Part shown: positions 26,031 through 33,940 of the stretch, piece by piece | How positions within the stretch are numbered: position 1 is the first letter of the stretch | How the letters are laid out: every line of letters starts with the position of its first letter | NCBI RefSeq assembly: GCF_020733705.1 | Contig: NZ_JAJFZM010000016.1 | Location: forward strand, 248,001 to 312,000 | Direction of reading: 5' to 3' | Origin: Nocardia australiensis | Lineage (GTDB): Bacteria; Actinomycetota; Actinomycetes; Mycobacteriales; Mycobacteriaceae | DNA length: 64,000 nucleotides | Translations under genes and position numbers: made by a program | The notes under the pieces: model-generated | What the model was told of the DNA's origin: nothing | The model's database searches: none | The model's input: only the letters and a program-made list of their open reading frames with translations

Positions 26031-27806
26031 ATGACGACGACCGGAGCCGGACCGGCAGTCACCGAACGGATCGTTCGCAACGGCGAATTCGACATCGCCG
26101 TATACGAATACGGCGATCCCGGCGCGGAAACGATTGTGCTGGTCCATGGTTGGCCCGATACCCACCACCTGTGGGATGCCGTAGTGCCGTTACTGGCCGA
26201 ACGCTTCCACGTGGTCGCCTACGACACCCGCGGCCACGGCCGGTCCACGCGCACCCAGCGCACCCAGGACTACCGGCTGGACGCGCTCGCGACCGACTTC
26301 TTCGCCGTCGCCGACGCGGTGAGTCCTGACCGGCCCGTGCATGTGCTCGCGCACGATTGGGGTTCGGTGCAGGTGTGGGAGGCGGTATGCGAGCCGCGGG
26401 CCGCCACCAGGGTCGCGTCCTTCACCTCGATCTCCGGGCCGAACCTCGATCACATGGGTAAGTGGATGCGCGAGCGGCTGTCACGGCCGACGCCGCGCAA
26501 TGTCTGGCAGCCCTTCAGCCAGCTGTTGTCCTCGGCGTACACGTTCTTCTTCATGACACCGGGACTGCCGAGGGCGACCTTCGAACGGCTCGGCACCGAG
26601 CAGCGGTGGCAGCGGGTGGTCTCGATCATGAACGAAACGGCGCCCGAGAACGTCACGCTCGGGCCGACCTTCCGCAAGGACATGGTCGACGGCCTGCACA
26701 TCTACCGCGCAAACATTGTGCGGCGCATGCTTTCTCCGCGCGAGCGGCACACCGATGTGCCTGTGCAACTGATCGTCGCGGGTCGCGACGTCGCCGTCCG
26801 GCCCGCGGGTTACGACGACGAACGCAAATGGACCTCACGGCTGTGGCGGCGCGATGTCGCGGCCGGACACTGGATGCCGTTCTCGCATCCGGAATTGCTG
26901 GCCACCGCGACCACCGAGCTCATCGACACCCTTGCCGGCGGTTCGGTGCCGCGCGGGCTGCGCCGTGCCGAGGTCGGCCGGACCAAGCGGCAGTTCGAAG
27001 ACCAGCTGGTGGTCATTACCGGCGGTGGCAGCGGCATCGGTCGCGAGACCGCCCTGTCGTTCGCCAGGCTCGGCGCCGAGATCGTGCTGTCGGATATCAA
27101 CCTGGTGGCGGCCGAGGAAACCGCGGAACTGATCGCCGCCGAAAACGGTGTGGGGCATGCCTATCGGCTCGACGTATCGAACGAATCGGACGTCACCGCG
27201 CACACCCAGGAAGTACTCGACAAGCACGGCGTGCCCGATATTCTGATCAACAATGCCGGAATCGGCCAGGCCGGTGGCTTTTTCGATACCCCGTCGGCCG
27301 AATTCGACCGGGTCATGCGAGTCAATCTCGGCGGTGTCGTCAACGGCTGCCGCGCGTTCGGCTCCGCGATGGCCGAGCGCGGGCTCGGTGGCCATATCGT
27401 CAACCTGTCCAGCATGGCCGCCTACAGCCCGCAGCAAGGCTTCAGCGCGTACTCCACCAGTAAGTCGGCGGTGTTCATGTTCTCCGACTGCCTGCGCGCC
27501 GAACTGTCCGCGCGCAATATCTCGGTGCACACCATCTGCCCGGGCATCGTGCACACCAATATCGTTGCGACAACCACCTTCTCGGGTGTCAGCGCCGAAG
27601 AGGAGAAGGCCAAGCAGGAGCGCTACGACAAGCTCTACCGGGCGCGGCGTTACGGGCCGGAGAAGGTCGCCGCGCAGATCGTGCGCGCCGTCGTACGTGA
27701 CCGCAGCATCGTTCCGGTCACTCCGGAGGCCAGGCTGCAATACCAGTTCAACAAATTCGCGCCCGCGGTCGTCCGGTTCGTCGCGGCGCGGGTGAAACTG
27801 ACCTGA
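26031..27806 (+). CDS. ephD: EphD-type alpha/beta hydrolase-SDR fusion
   Basis: A 591-aa two-domain enzyme, the same size as mycobacterial EphD. Residues 1-300 are an epoxide-hydrolase-like domain (LVHGWPDTHHLWD, YDTRGHGRS, nucleophile Asp109 in AHDWGS). Residues about 320-560 are an SDR (VVITGGGSGIGRE, LINNAGIG, VNLSSMAAYSP, AYSTSKSAV). EphD has been tied to mycolic acid metabolism in mycobacteria. AAGGAGG precedes the ATG. The last 276 coding bases, plus about 150 bp beyond, are duplicated at 33941-34367, where they follow island 1; this copy is intact. Confidence 0.88.
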   Translation: MTTTGAGPAVTERIVRNGEFDIAVYEYGDPGAETIVLVHGWPDTHHLWDAVVPLLAERFHVVAYDTRGHGRSTRTQRTQDYRLDALATDFFAVADAVSPDRPVHVLAHDWGSVQVWEAVCEPRAATRVASFTSISGPNLDHMGKWMRERLSRPTPRNVWQPFSQLLSSAYTFFFMTPGLPRATFERLGTEQRWQRVVSIMNETAPENVTLGPTFRKDMVDGLHIYRANIVRRMLSPRERHTDVPVQLIVAGRDVAVRPAGYDDERKWTSRLWRRDVAAGHWMPFSHPELLATATTELIDTLAGGSVPRGLRRAEVGRTKRQFEDQLVVITGGGSGIGRETALSFARLGAEIVLSDINLVAAEETAELIAAENGVGHAYRLDVSNESDVTAHTQEVLDKHGVPDILINNAGIGQAGGFFDTPSAEFDRVMRVNLGGVVNGCRAFGSAMAERGLGGHIVNLSSMAAYSPQQGFSAYSTSKSAVFMFSDCLRAELSARNISVHTICPGIVHTNIVATTTFSGVSAEEEKAKQERYDKLYRARRYGPEKVAAQIVRAVVRDRSIVPVTPEARLQYQFNKFAPAVVRFVAARVKLT

Positions 27807-27957
27807 TCGCGCCGGTCAATTGTCGGTGGAAGACTGTGGCGCCCGGCCGAGTTCGGTTTCGATAGCCGCGACTCGCCGGGCGTCGATGCCCCATGGGTGC
27901 TCGACGCCGACGACGGTATCGATATCCCACAGCACACAGACCTCATCGGGTTCCGCG
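27531..27957 (+). repeat. Direct repeat, left copy (ephD 3' end plus neighbouring gene 3' end)
   Basis: 427 bp that recur at 33941-34367, offset 6410 bp, with about five differences (in the first 60 bp and one near 27672). It covers the last 92 codons of ephD and the last 130 bp of the convergent glycine-rich-domain gene. The left copy is joined to intact ephD, the right copy to the intact convergent gene, so the segment between is an insertion. Confidence 0.92.
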
Positions 27958-28293
27958 CAGGTCGCCCTCGACGACCACATCATCGCGTTGACGGTCGGCC
28001 GTCTGTCGCGGCCTGACGCCGCCGACCTAATCGTCGCCCGCGACCGCCCTGACGTCGACACGATTCGCGCGCAGGTCGCCGCACATGAGAAGCGGCTCGA
28101 AGCGCTCGCCGTCGAGTTCGCAGATGGTGACCTCACTGCGTCCCAGCTGCGGGCGGCAACCGAGCGGCTCAAGGCGAAGATCACCGAGGCCGACGCGCTG
28201 ATCATCGACGCGACCCGACACCCGGTGTTCAAGGGCGTAGTCGGTGCCGACGACGTCGAGGCGACATTCCTCGGTATCGATGACGACCGATAG
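27958..28293 (+). pseudogene. Large serine recombinase C-terminal remnant
   Basis: About 110 codons resembling the coiled-coil region near the end of actinobacterial large serine integrases: HIIALTVGRLSRPDAADL, a Glu/Leu-rich helix KRLEALAVEFADGDL, SQLRAATERLKAKITEAD and a terminal FLGIDDDR. The catalytic resolvase domain and zinc ribbon are missing; the frame opens exactly at the repeat boundary and runs into the repeat upstream. The usual C-terminal strand after the DDR segment is also lost. It is the scar of the integrase that once mobilised island 1. Confidence 0.65.
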
Positions 28294-28761
28294 CGCGCGA
28301 TCGTGTCAACCTTGATGGAAGATCACCATTCACCCCGGACCGAAGGGGCGAGGTTTCCATACGGACGGAATCGTGATCGACTGGCGCGAGTAGTCGCCGA
28401 ACTACCCTGCGGTTGCTGAATTTTCGCGGGTGGACTCCCGGCGAAACGGCATCGAATGTATGTTCGATAGAACGAAGGGTTTCGGCCAACCGCACCAGGG
28501 GTATGCGTGATGCTCGGTTCCAAGGAGATCGCTCATTCGCTAACCCTTTGTGCTCCTGACGAGTTCGAGCAACCTCGGGTTCACCATCGCCGAGGCGCGA
28601 GCGCAACTGGACAGGCGCGCTGTGTGGAATGTCTCCGAAATGCTGGTGCTCGTCTCCGTCCGGGGTGGACACTGCGCCCCCTGGGCTGAGTTGGTGATCA
28701 TCAATCGCCGTGTGCGTCGGCGTCGTTACTCCATCCTGGATGGGACATGACCGAGTTCGCG
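28294..28761. other. Island 1 region without a convincing gene
   Basis: No frame here has recognisable domain content or a good ribosome site. Short frames open from about 28507 and 28550 but look random. The stretch separates the recombinase scar from the convergent end of the CYTH gene and may be decayed integrase or excisionase sequence. Confidence 0.4.
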
Positions 28762-29328
28762 TTACCGCCCTGCGGCTTGCATCACGAGGTCGCGATAAGG
28801 CAACTCCACTGTCGGGCACGCGCTCAGCCCGAGTTCGGCCTCGACCTGTTCCAGCGTGACGGTGGCGGCCTCAATGTCCGCAGACATCACCTCGACCTCG
28901 ATGAAAACCCCGGCGCCGGTGACAGTGTCGATGCTGACGACGTGGTTCGAGTCCGGCCGCCGGTAGGTGACGCGAGACTTCTCGACGCGCGCCAGCTCGA
29001 TCATGCCGATCGCGTCGAGCAGCTGCTGAGCGGCGGATGCCTGATCGTCAGCGATCGCGATGTTGGTCTCCGGCTTGCTGATCACGCCCGAGCCGCTGTG
29101 CGTCGACGTGGTCGACGGCGGCTTGTAGGTGATCTCCGCTCGCCCGCTGGACTCCCGGACTCGCAGACATTCCACGGTCTCCATGTAGTCGATGTCGGGG
29201 CGGCTGTAGTAGGTGTCGACCTCGACCGCCGCGGCATCGGCGTGGTAGCCGAGTTCGCGTAGCTGCTCGGCTACCGGCTCGGCGTCGCCCAATTGGCGCT
29301 TCCGTTCGACCTCGATAAGTTGTTGCAT
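28762..29328 (-). CDS. CYTH-domain protein (class IV adenylate cyclase-like)
   Basis: A 188-aa triphosphate-tunnel (CYTH) protein. The defining ExExK motif is EVERK in LIEVERKRQ at the N-terminus. Downstream strands carry the basic and acidic tunnel residues: ECLRVRESSGRAEITYKPP, EKSRVTYRR, VVSIDTVTGAGVFIEVEV. The family includes class IV adenylate cyclases, thiamine triphosphatases and inorganic triphosphatases; which reaction applies is unknown. ATG 29328 has GAGAGG at good spacing; ATG 29334 overlaps the methyltransferase stop (ATGA) and is an alternative. It is the last gene of the island 1 operon. Confidence 0.78.
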   Translation of the reverse strand: MQQLIEVERKRQLGDAEPVAEQLRELGYHADAAAVEVDTYYSRPDIDYMETVECLRVRESSGRAEITYKPPSTTSTHSGSGVISKPETNIAIADDQASAAQQLLDAIGMIELARVEKSRVTYRRPDSNHVVSIDTVTGAGVFIEVEVMSADIEAATVTLEQVEAELGLSACPTVELPYRDLVMQAAGR

Positions 29329-29330
29329 GG

Positions 29331-30695
29331 TCATCCTCTCGAATGGATCGCTGCGTGCACCCGAGCCAAACTCGTTTTGCTGCACAGTGTTTGGATCGCG
29401 CTCAGCCCGCGCATGAGCGTTTCAGTGTCCCGTAGCGGGACGTTCTGGAACAGCATGAGCTGTTTTCCATCCGGCAGCGGATTCGACAATCGCTTGGTGA
29501 GGAAGCGATTGTAGTAGTGCCTTGGCGACGTCAGGATGTCGTCGCCCGCAACGGGTATCAGCACTGTGTCGCATCGCGCCTCGACCGAGTGCGTCGCGAC
29601 CGTGGCGAGTAGTTCGTCGGCGGTCATGTAGGCGTAAGTCTCTCGGCCCTCACGAGCAAGCCACGCCTCCCACGTGGCCAGGCAATCGGTTTCGCCCTGC
29701 TCGGCGGCGGCGAGGAACGCCTTCAGGGCGAGGTCGGTGGCCTCGTCGAAGATGTCCCCGTCGACGGCGAAGTGGTCGGCGTAGGGTTCGCTGACCGCGC
29801 GCAGCATCGCCTTCTGCGTGTCCGAGAGCCAGTCGGTTTCGGTGAACGCGAAGTGCACGCGCTTGTGCCCGGCGGCGAAGTCGAGCCAGTCAGCGGCGAA
29901 CTGCCCGTCGAGGACGGGACGAAATCCGAGGACCCCGGATCTCCATACGTGGTCGCGCAGGGTGATGTAGTGACGCTGCACCTCGCGGAATAACCCCACC
30001 GGCGCAGTGATCACTGCGCACGTACGGATGTCGAGCTCGCCCACAGGGACGATGCGGGAGTTCTGGTCGGCGACCAACTCGTCGTCGAGGTGGTGGTATG
30101 GGTGCGTGCCGTGGTCGAGGTACTGGCGGGCGAACATCCGCAGGAACAGCAGCCAGGACTGCGACCCGTAGGACTGCACAACCCGCTCATGCAGGGATGG
30201 GGCGTCGACAGCGTAGATGTCGCGGTAGGCGAAAAAACCTCCGGGGCGCAATACTGTCGGTAGGGTGCGCATCATCGCGCGCAGTCCGCCGTATCCGCCG
30301 CCGTAGGAATACACCTCGTGCATCAGGGCGGAGGCGCTGATCACGTCGACCGGCTCGGAAAGCAAGCTTCCGATGTCCTGCGCTAGTCCATGTGTGAGCA
30401 CACAGCTACCAGCTCCCCCGAATTCGTCGATCGCGCGCAGCAGGGATTGCGACACCACTCCGGGCGCCTCGATCAAGGTGAGGTCAACCGTGGTGGTGTT
30501 CGACTCGCGCAGCTGCGCGGCGAGGTGCTCCACTGCTGACCCACCGCCAGGCCCGATCTCGACCATGCGGGGGCGAGCATGCTTAACCCGCCCGAGGGCG
30601 CGCACCGCCAGAAGCCCCTTTTCGGCGCCGTGGTCGTTCGTCGCCAAGTCGAGGTACGCAGCGCTCGTCTTCTGTTCTTGCGGAAAGGTTTTCAT
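29331..30695 (-). CDS. Class I SAM-dependent methyltransferase
   Basis: A 454-aa protein. The N-terminal half is a Rossmann methyltransferase: motif I in MVEIGPGGGSAVEHL, acidic post-I strand DLTLIEAP, and LRPGGFFAYRDIYAVD as motifs II/III. The C-terminal half has no clear match and contains DEATDLALKAFLAAAEQG and SPRHYYNRFLTKR. Substrate unknown. GGAGGG precedes the ATG. It is coupled to the CYTH gene, and the five small genes upstream are in the same operon, so it may modify one of their products or a nucleotide made by the CYTH protein (inference). Confidence 0.78.
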   Translation of the reverse strand: MKTFPQEQKTSAAYLDLATNDHGAEKGLLAVRALGRVKHARPRMVEIGPGGGSAVEHLAAQLRESNTTTVDLTLIEAPGVVSQSLLRAIDEFGGAGSCVLTHGLAQDIGSLLSEPVDVISASALMHEVYSYGGGYGGLRAMMRTLPTVLRPGGFFAYRDIYAVDAPSLHERVVQSYGSQSWLLFLRMFARQYLDHGTHPYHHLDDELVADQNSRIVPVGELDIRTCAVITAPVGLFREVQRHYITLRDHVWRSGVLGFRPVLDGQFAADWLDFAAGHKRVHFAFTETDWLSDTQKAMLRAVSEPYADHFAVDGDIFDEATDLALKAFLAAAEQGETDCLATWEAWLAREGRETYAYMTADELLATVATHSVEARCDTVLIPVAGDDILTSPRHYYNRFLTKRLSNPLPDGKQLMLFQNVPLRDTETLMRGLSAIQTLCSKTSLARVHAAIHSRG

Positions 30696-30733
30696 GGGCT
30701 GCCCTCCGGTTCCCCTGCCCACTTGTCGAATAG

Positions 30734-31021
30734 TTAGCGGGCGCGCGTGAGTGTGCCGTCAGCGGCGACCACCGTGCGGACCCCGGCGATGGCGCGGAGC
30801 GCCACCCCGAAGTGCTCCAGCAACGGCGCGAGGATCGCGGCTGCGTCGTTCGTGACCGCGGTGTGCACGATTTGCGTCGTCGGCATGTAGGTGTTCTCGG
30901 TGATGGTCAGCAGCCCGGCCAGCTCGTAGCCGTGACGGTGTGCGAGATCTCGGATCATCTGCTCATTCAGTGCGCGATCGCCGCCGCACGAGGTGTTGAT
31001 CAGGCCGATAGCTTTAGACAT
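30734..31021 (-). CDS. Small conserved-looking protein, unknown function
   Basis: A 95-aa protein I cannot assign. It starts MSKAIGLINTSCGGDRAL and contains IRDLAHRHGYELAGLLTI, TYMPTTQIVHTAV, then AAAILAPLLEHFGVALRAI. The alternation of an N-terminal strand, a helix and YELAGLLTI loosely recalls the start of a resolvase-type Rossmann-like fold, but the catalytic Ser/Arg pattern is absent. Its ATG overlaps the end of the 29-codon gene by 8 bases. It is separated from the methyltransferase start by 38 bp. Confidence 0.6.
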   Translation of the reverse strand: MSKAIGLINTSCGGDRALNEQMIRDLAHRHGYELAGLLTITENTYMPTTQIVHTAVTNDAAAILAPLLEHFGVALRAIAGVRTVVAADGTLTRAR

Positions 31022-31103
31022 TGGTCTCTCCACAGTCGTCGATCACACGGACACCGATCCACGGGCACGGTCCGGTCAAGTTCTGAATGTTGCCGTCGGT
31101 CAC
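31014..31103 (-). CDS. 29-codon micro-ORF with two cysteines
   Basis: GTG start at 31103 overlaps the previous gene's TGA in a GTGA junction, and its TAA stop overlaps the next gene's ATG. The peptide reads as an N-terminal TDGNIQNLTG, then PCPWIGVRVIDDCGETNV. Two Cys lie 12 residues apart. Both ends being locked into overlaps is the main evidence that it is translated. It could be a short regulator, a leader that couples its neighbours, or a precursor-like peptide; none of these is shown. Confidence 0.5.
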   Translation of the reverse strand: MTDGNIQNLTGPCPWIGVRVIDDCGETNV

Positions 31104-31282
31104 GTCCCGGCCTCCGATCCGTACGCTAGGGCGCCGAGGAACTGGGTACATCCGCCGTGCCCGGCGTGCGCGGACAGTAGGTAGCGGGCGTGCTCGGCGC
31201 TCTCGACCTCGGGTGCAGTGGTGCAGTGGGCGCCGCGAATAACCCAGCGCGTCAACACGTCCCGTGTGATTACCGCGCTCAC
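31100..31282 (-). CDS. 60-aa protein, unknown function
   Basis: Starts at GTG 31282 in a 4-base GTGA overlap with the preceding small gene. It has the segments AVITRDVLTRWVIRGAHC, PEVESAEHARYLLSAHAG and GGCTQFLGALAY, with two Cys and several His, so metal binding is possible. No signal peptide or membrane helix. No family recognised. Confidence 0.55.
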   Translation of the reverse strand: MSAVITRDVLTRWVIRGAHCTTAPEVESAEHARYLLSAHAGHGGCTQFLGALAYGSEAGT

Positions 31283-31443
31283 CGGGCGGCCTCGACGTTT
31301 AGCCGCCGTAGTCCCGCGGCGACACGTTCCATCGTTTCGAGGTCGATGTCGGTGTCGGTGTCGGTGTAGAGCACCGTGCGGTCGTCCGCACTGATCTCGC
31401 CATCGGTCACGGCCTGGTCGAGCGTGGTGTCGGGCATGTCCAT
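31279..31443 (-). CDS. 54-aa acidic protein, unknown function
   Basis: Starts at ATG 31443, sharing one base with the upstream stop (TGATG). The protein is very acidic: MDMPDTTLDQAVTDGEIS, then a run of Asp-Thr pairs (YTDTDTDTDID) from a short ACCGAC repeat, then LETMERVAAGLRRL. No family recognised. The overlaps on both sides support translation as part of the operon. Confidence 0.55.
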   Translation of the reverse strand: MDMPDTTLDQAVTDGEISADDRTVLYTDTDTDIDLETMERVAAGLRRLNVEAAR

Positions 31444-31757
31444 CACCGGCCTCTACCGGCGACCGAGCCGCCGCGCGGCGTCCCATGCCCGGCGTCGACG
31501 ACCGTCCAGAACGCCTCGCGTTTGCGCGCGCACTGGTCGGTATCGCAATCGATAAGCAGTTGCATTTCGCGGTGCGCCCGCTCGGGGGTGAACGGGATCG
31601 CCGGCGCCGGGTGGCACTCATCCACGACGCGCCGCACGATTTCTTTCGCCGGAATCTGTTCCGGTATGAGCACTTCTCGGCGCAAGAGGCGCGGAATGCC
31701 GCACCAGCAGAAACACAGCAGTGCGAGCACTGCGATTACGACGACTAGCTCGGGCAC
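31443..31757 (-). CDS. Small single-pass membrane protein, first gene of island 1 operon
   Basis: 104 aa from GTG 31757, with AGGGGG ahead of it. Residues 3-22 are a membrane helix (ELVVVIAVLALLCFCWCG), followed by basic IPRLLRREV and a soluble tail with EIVRRVVDECHPAP and LLIDCDTDQCARKREAF. The C-x-x-D-x-C-x-R-K element resembles short proteins common on Nocardia and Rhodococcus mobile islands, but I cannot name the family. It heads the minus-strand operon and lies 114 bp downstream of a strong palindrome. Confidence 0.6.
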   Translation of the reverse strand: MPELVVVIAVLALLCFCWCGIPRLLRREVLIPEQIPAKEIVRRVVDECHPAPAIPFTPERAHREMQLLIDCDTDQCARKREAFWTVVDAGHGTPRGGSVAGRGR

Positions 31758-31870
31758 CGTACCCCCTGGCGTTTGTGTGGCGGCACCCGACGCCGGGAGT
31801 ACATCCCCGCTAGCCCGTCTGTCGGCCAGCGGTTGAGCCGTTCGGCACATCCCGGCGCCGGGTAGGTGAA

Positions 31871-31904
31871 CTATGACACATGCATTTGCAAGTGTCATAG
31901 GACA
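31871..31904. promoter_or_regulatory. Palindromic operator upstream of island 1 operon
   Basis: CTATGACAC and GTGTCATAG are perfect 9-bp arms, and inside them TGCA-TT-TGCA forms a second palindrome, so 31871-31900 is almost fully symmetric. The minus strand of 31891-31904 reads TGTCCTATGACACT, a motif repeated with one change at 32700-32713. The GntR/UTRA protein encoded next door is the likely binder. Confidence 0.6.
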
Positions 31905-31945
31905 GTTGGCAGAAGGGTAAAAGTTTCGACGAAGTCTCGACATAG

Positions 31946-32686
31946 CTAAAAAATTATCGGATATTCCTGTCGGAACGCCCAATGTTCCGACGGATACACC
32001 GCCTCGTCGAACTGGAGCGGCCGATCGTCAGAGTCATAGGCCGTCAGCCAGTAGACCAACGCGGATGCGTGTTCGGACAGTCCAAGTGCCTGACGTTCCG
32101 CCGCGCTCGCGTCGCGGGCACATACTTGGTCGCGGGCGTACGCCGATCGGATGCCGAGTACTCCAGCCAGATACCGAACGGTCCCACCGCGCAAGCGCTC
32201 CGGCTCCAATAGTCGCGGTGCTACGTCGGCCAGTGAGGCGGCAAACCACGACGTCGACAGCTCGACCGGCCTGTCGCCTTCGATCACCCGCTGGCGCTGG
32301 ATAACTGCGGAACCCGAGGGAAGATCGAGTGCTGCCGCGACATACTCGGGCGCGTCGACGATGCCGACGAACGGGAACCGCACCGACTCCGAGTCGGAAT
32401 ACATCGTGCCTAGCGCGGCTGCACGCTCGAACCGCTCCCGCGCTCGAGGCGCAGCTTGGGGCGCACGCACGTACGTGCCGCTTCCGCGCCGCGATTCGAC
32501 AAGTCCTTGCTGCCGCAGTGCATCGAGCGCCTTGCTGGCTGTCGGCCGGGCGACATGCCACTCCGCGGCAAGCTCGCGAACCGATGGGACCTCGCCACCA
32601 GGACGAAGGTCGCCGCGCACGATCTGATCTCGGAGATACCCCGCGATCTGTAGATACTTCGGCAGTACCTCTTCGATTTCGGGCAA
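31946..32686 (-). CDS. GntR-family regulator with UTRA ligand domain
   Basis: A 246-aa HutC-type repressor. Winged helix at about 8-75: YLQIAGYLRDQIVRGDLRPG, VPSVRELAAEWHVARPTASK, ALDALRQQGLVESRRGSGTYV. UTRA domain from about 90: VIQRQRVIEGDRPVELSTSW and VYWLTAYDSDDRPLQFDEAVYP. The start is TTG 32686, with GGAGGA eight bases upstream. It diverges from the DUF1152 gene with only 51 bp between and faces the small-gene operon from the other side. The shared 14-bp motif near both promoters suggests it controls both units and itself. Confidence 0.85.
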   Translation of the reverse strand: MPEIEEVLPKYLQIAGYLRDQIVRGDLRPGGEVPSVRELAAEWHVARPTASKALDALRQQGLVESRRGSGTYVRAPQAAPRARERFERAAALGTMYSDSESVRFPFVGIVDAPEYVAAALDLPSGSAVIQRQRVIEGDRPVELSTSWFAASLADVAPRLLEPERLRGGTVRYLAGVLGIRSAYARDQVCARDASAAERQALGLSEHASALVYWLTAYDSDDRPLQFDEAVYPSEHWAFRQEYPIIF

Positions 32687-32699
32687 CTGTTCCTCCGGG

Positions 32700-32713
32700 T
32701 GTCCTATGCCACT
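32700..32713. promoter_or_regulatory. Second copy of island 1 operator motif
   Basis: TGTCCTATGCCACT matches 13 of 14 bases of the minus-strand motif at 31891-31904. A further inverted pair TGTCC/GGACA spans 32700-32718. It lies between the divergent GntR and DUF1152 starts, where a repressor would cover both promoters. Confidence 0.5.
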
Positions 32714-32737
32714 GGACAGAGTACTCTCAGCTATCCA

Positions 32738-33826
32738 ATGACCATCAAAGCAATTGCGATCGCCGCAGGGGGAGGCGGCGACGTCGTTACCGCGTCGGTA
32801 CTCGCGGCTAAGCTTCGGCGCCGGTTCGACGTCGTCGCCATCATGAGCTATTCCTGGGACCGGCTAATCGTTGATCCGACCCCCGGGCCGCGTGGTCACG
32901 GCGACTTCGACGGACTGACCGAACATCGTGAACTTGTCGCCGAGGTGACCGGATCGGCGCGGCTCCGCGGCCCCGGCTGGTCGACACTGCCTCCACTCGT
33001 GCCCTATCTGGCAAACCCACTACTGCTGATGGACCCGGCCGCTGGTGCGATCGGTCTCGCAGCCCAGTTCCGCAGTGTGGCCCGACTCTTTGATGTGGAC
33101 GCACTGATCGTCGTTGATGTCGGCGGTGACATTCTCGCTGAAGGGCACGAGACTGGACTACGCAGCCCGTTGGCCGACTCGCTGACGTTGGCAGCCGCCA
33201 TACAGTCGGAATTACCGCTGCACGTGCTCATTGCCGGGGTTGGGCTCGACGGGGAGTTGACACTGCCCGAGCTGCGAACGCTGCTGCGCCGTCAGGGCTC
33301 GACAGCGGTCGCCGAACTCGGTGCCGCTGATGTATCGATGGTCGCCGAGGTGTGGAACTGGCACCCGTCAGAGGCGAACGGACTTCTTTGCGTTGCCGCA
33401 GAGGGCTGGCGCGGTGAGGTTGAGACCCAGCGTGATGCGCTCATCAGCATCACTGATGACGCCACAGTCGTGCACGAAGTCGACGCCTCCGGTGTAGCTG
33501 CGCACTCCCTCGCGGCCGGCTTGTCCGACACCATCTCACTGGAGCAAGTCGAGCAACGCATCCGCGCCCGCCGCGGCTACAGCGATATCGACACCGAACG
33601 TAATCGACTGTCAGCGCACCGAGAACGGCGGACGCCGACCGTCAACTCAATTGACGACATCGACCGTTATGCGCACGCCGCGTCACTCCGCGGTGTCGAC
33701 GCGCTGACAATCCGCCGTGTCATCGAGCTGGCCGGAGCGTTGGATGCGGACGATGGAAACGCGTTACGCGATCTGCTCACACGTGAGCGGCCTATTAACA
33801 TGCGGCCACCCTTATACCTGGTGTGA
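32738..33826 (+). CDS. DUF1152 domain protein
   Basis: A 362-aa DUF1152 protein. The N-terminal AIAIAAGGGGDVVTASVLA is a glycine-rich nucleotide-binding-like loop, followed by YSWDRLIVDPTPGPR, a VVDVGGDIL strand and VLIAGVGLDGELTLPEL. The C-terminus is helical with ERPINMRPPLYLV. No reaction has been assigned to the family to my knowledge. It diverges from the GntR gene across a shared operator motif, so it belongs functionally with the regulated small-gene operon. The start at ATG 32738 is the first with the family N-terminus. Confidence 0.8.
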   Translation: MTIKAIAIAAGGGGDVVTASVLAAKLRRRFDVVAIMSYSWDRLIVDPTPGPRGHGDFDGLTEHRELVAEVTGSARLRGPGWSTLPPLVPYLANPLLLMDPAAGAIGLAAQFRSVARLFDVDALIVVDVGGDILAEGHETGLRSPLADSLTLAAAIQSELPLHVLIAGVGLDGELTLPELRTLLRRQGSTAVAELGAADVSMVAEVWNWHPSEANGLLCVAAEGWRGEVETQRDALISITDDATVVHEVDASGVAAHSLAAGLSDTISLEQVEQRIRARRGYSDIDTERNRLSAHRERRTPTVNSIDDIDRYAHAASLRGVDALTIRRVIELAGALDADDGNALRDLLTRERPINMRPPLYLV

Positions 33827-33940
33827 CCGGTCATCTGGCGCCCCTAGCTGTTGCGGGGCCGTGAAGTACGTCCCCTGCATCCACGAAAGTGGGTGCGGCG
33901 GTAGCGGCCCGCATCGGAAACTGTTATCGGTGCTTTCACT

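Larger units (their letters stand above)
27958..33940. mobile_element. Island 1: 6-kb insertion between 427-bp direct repeats
   Basis: The unique DNA between the two repeats holds a serine-recombinase remnant at its left edge, a minus-strand operon of seven genes, a GntR/UTRA regulator and a divergent DUF1152 gene. Removing it with one repeat copy restores ephD and the convergent gene in their ancestral order. The repeat is far longer than a normal integrase core, so final entry may have been homologous recombination with an ephD-carrying element; this is inference. Confidence 0.82.
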
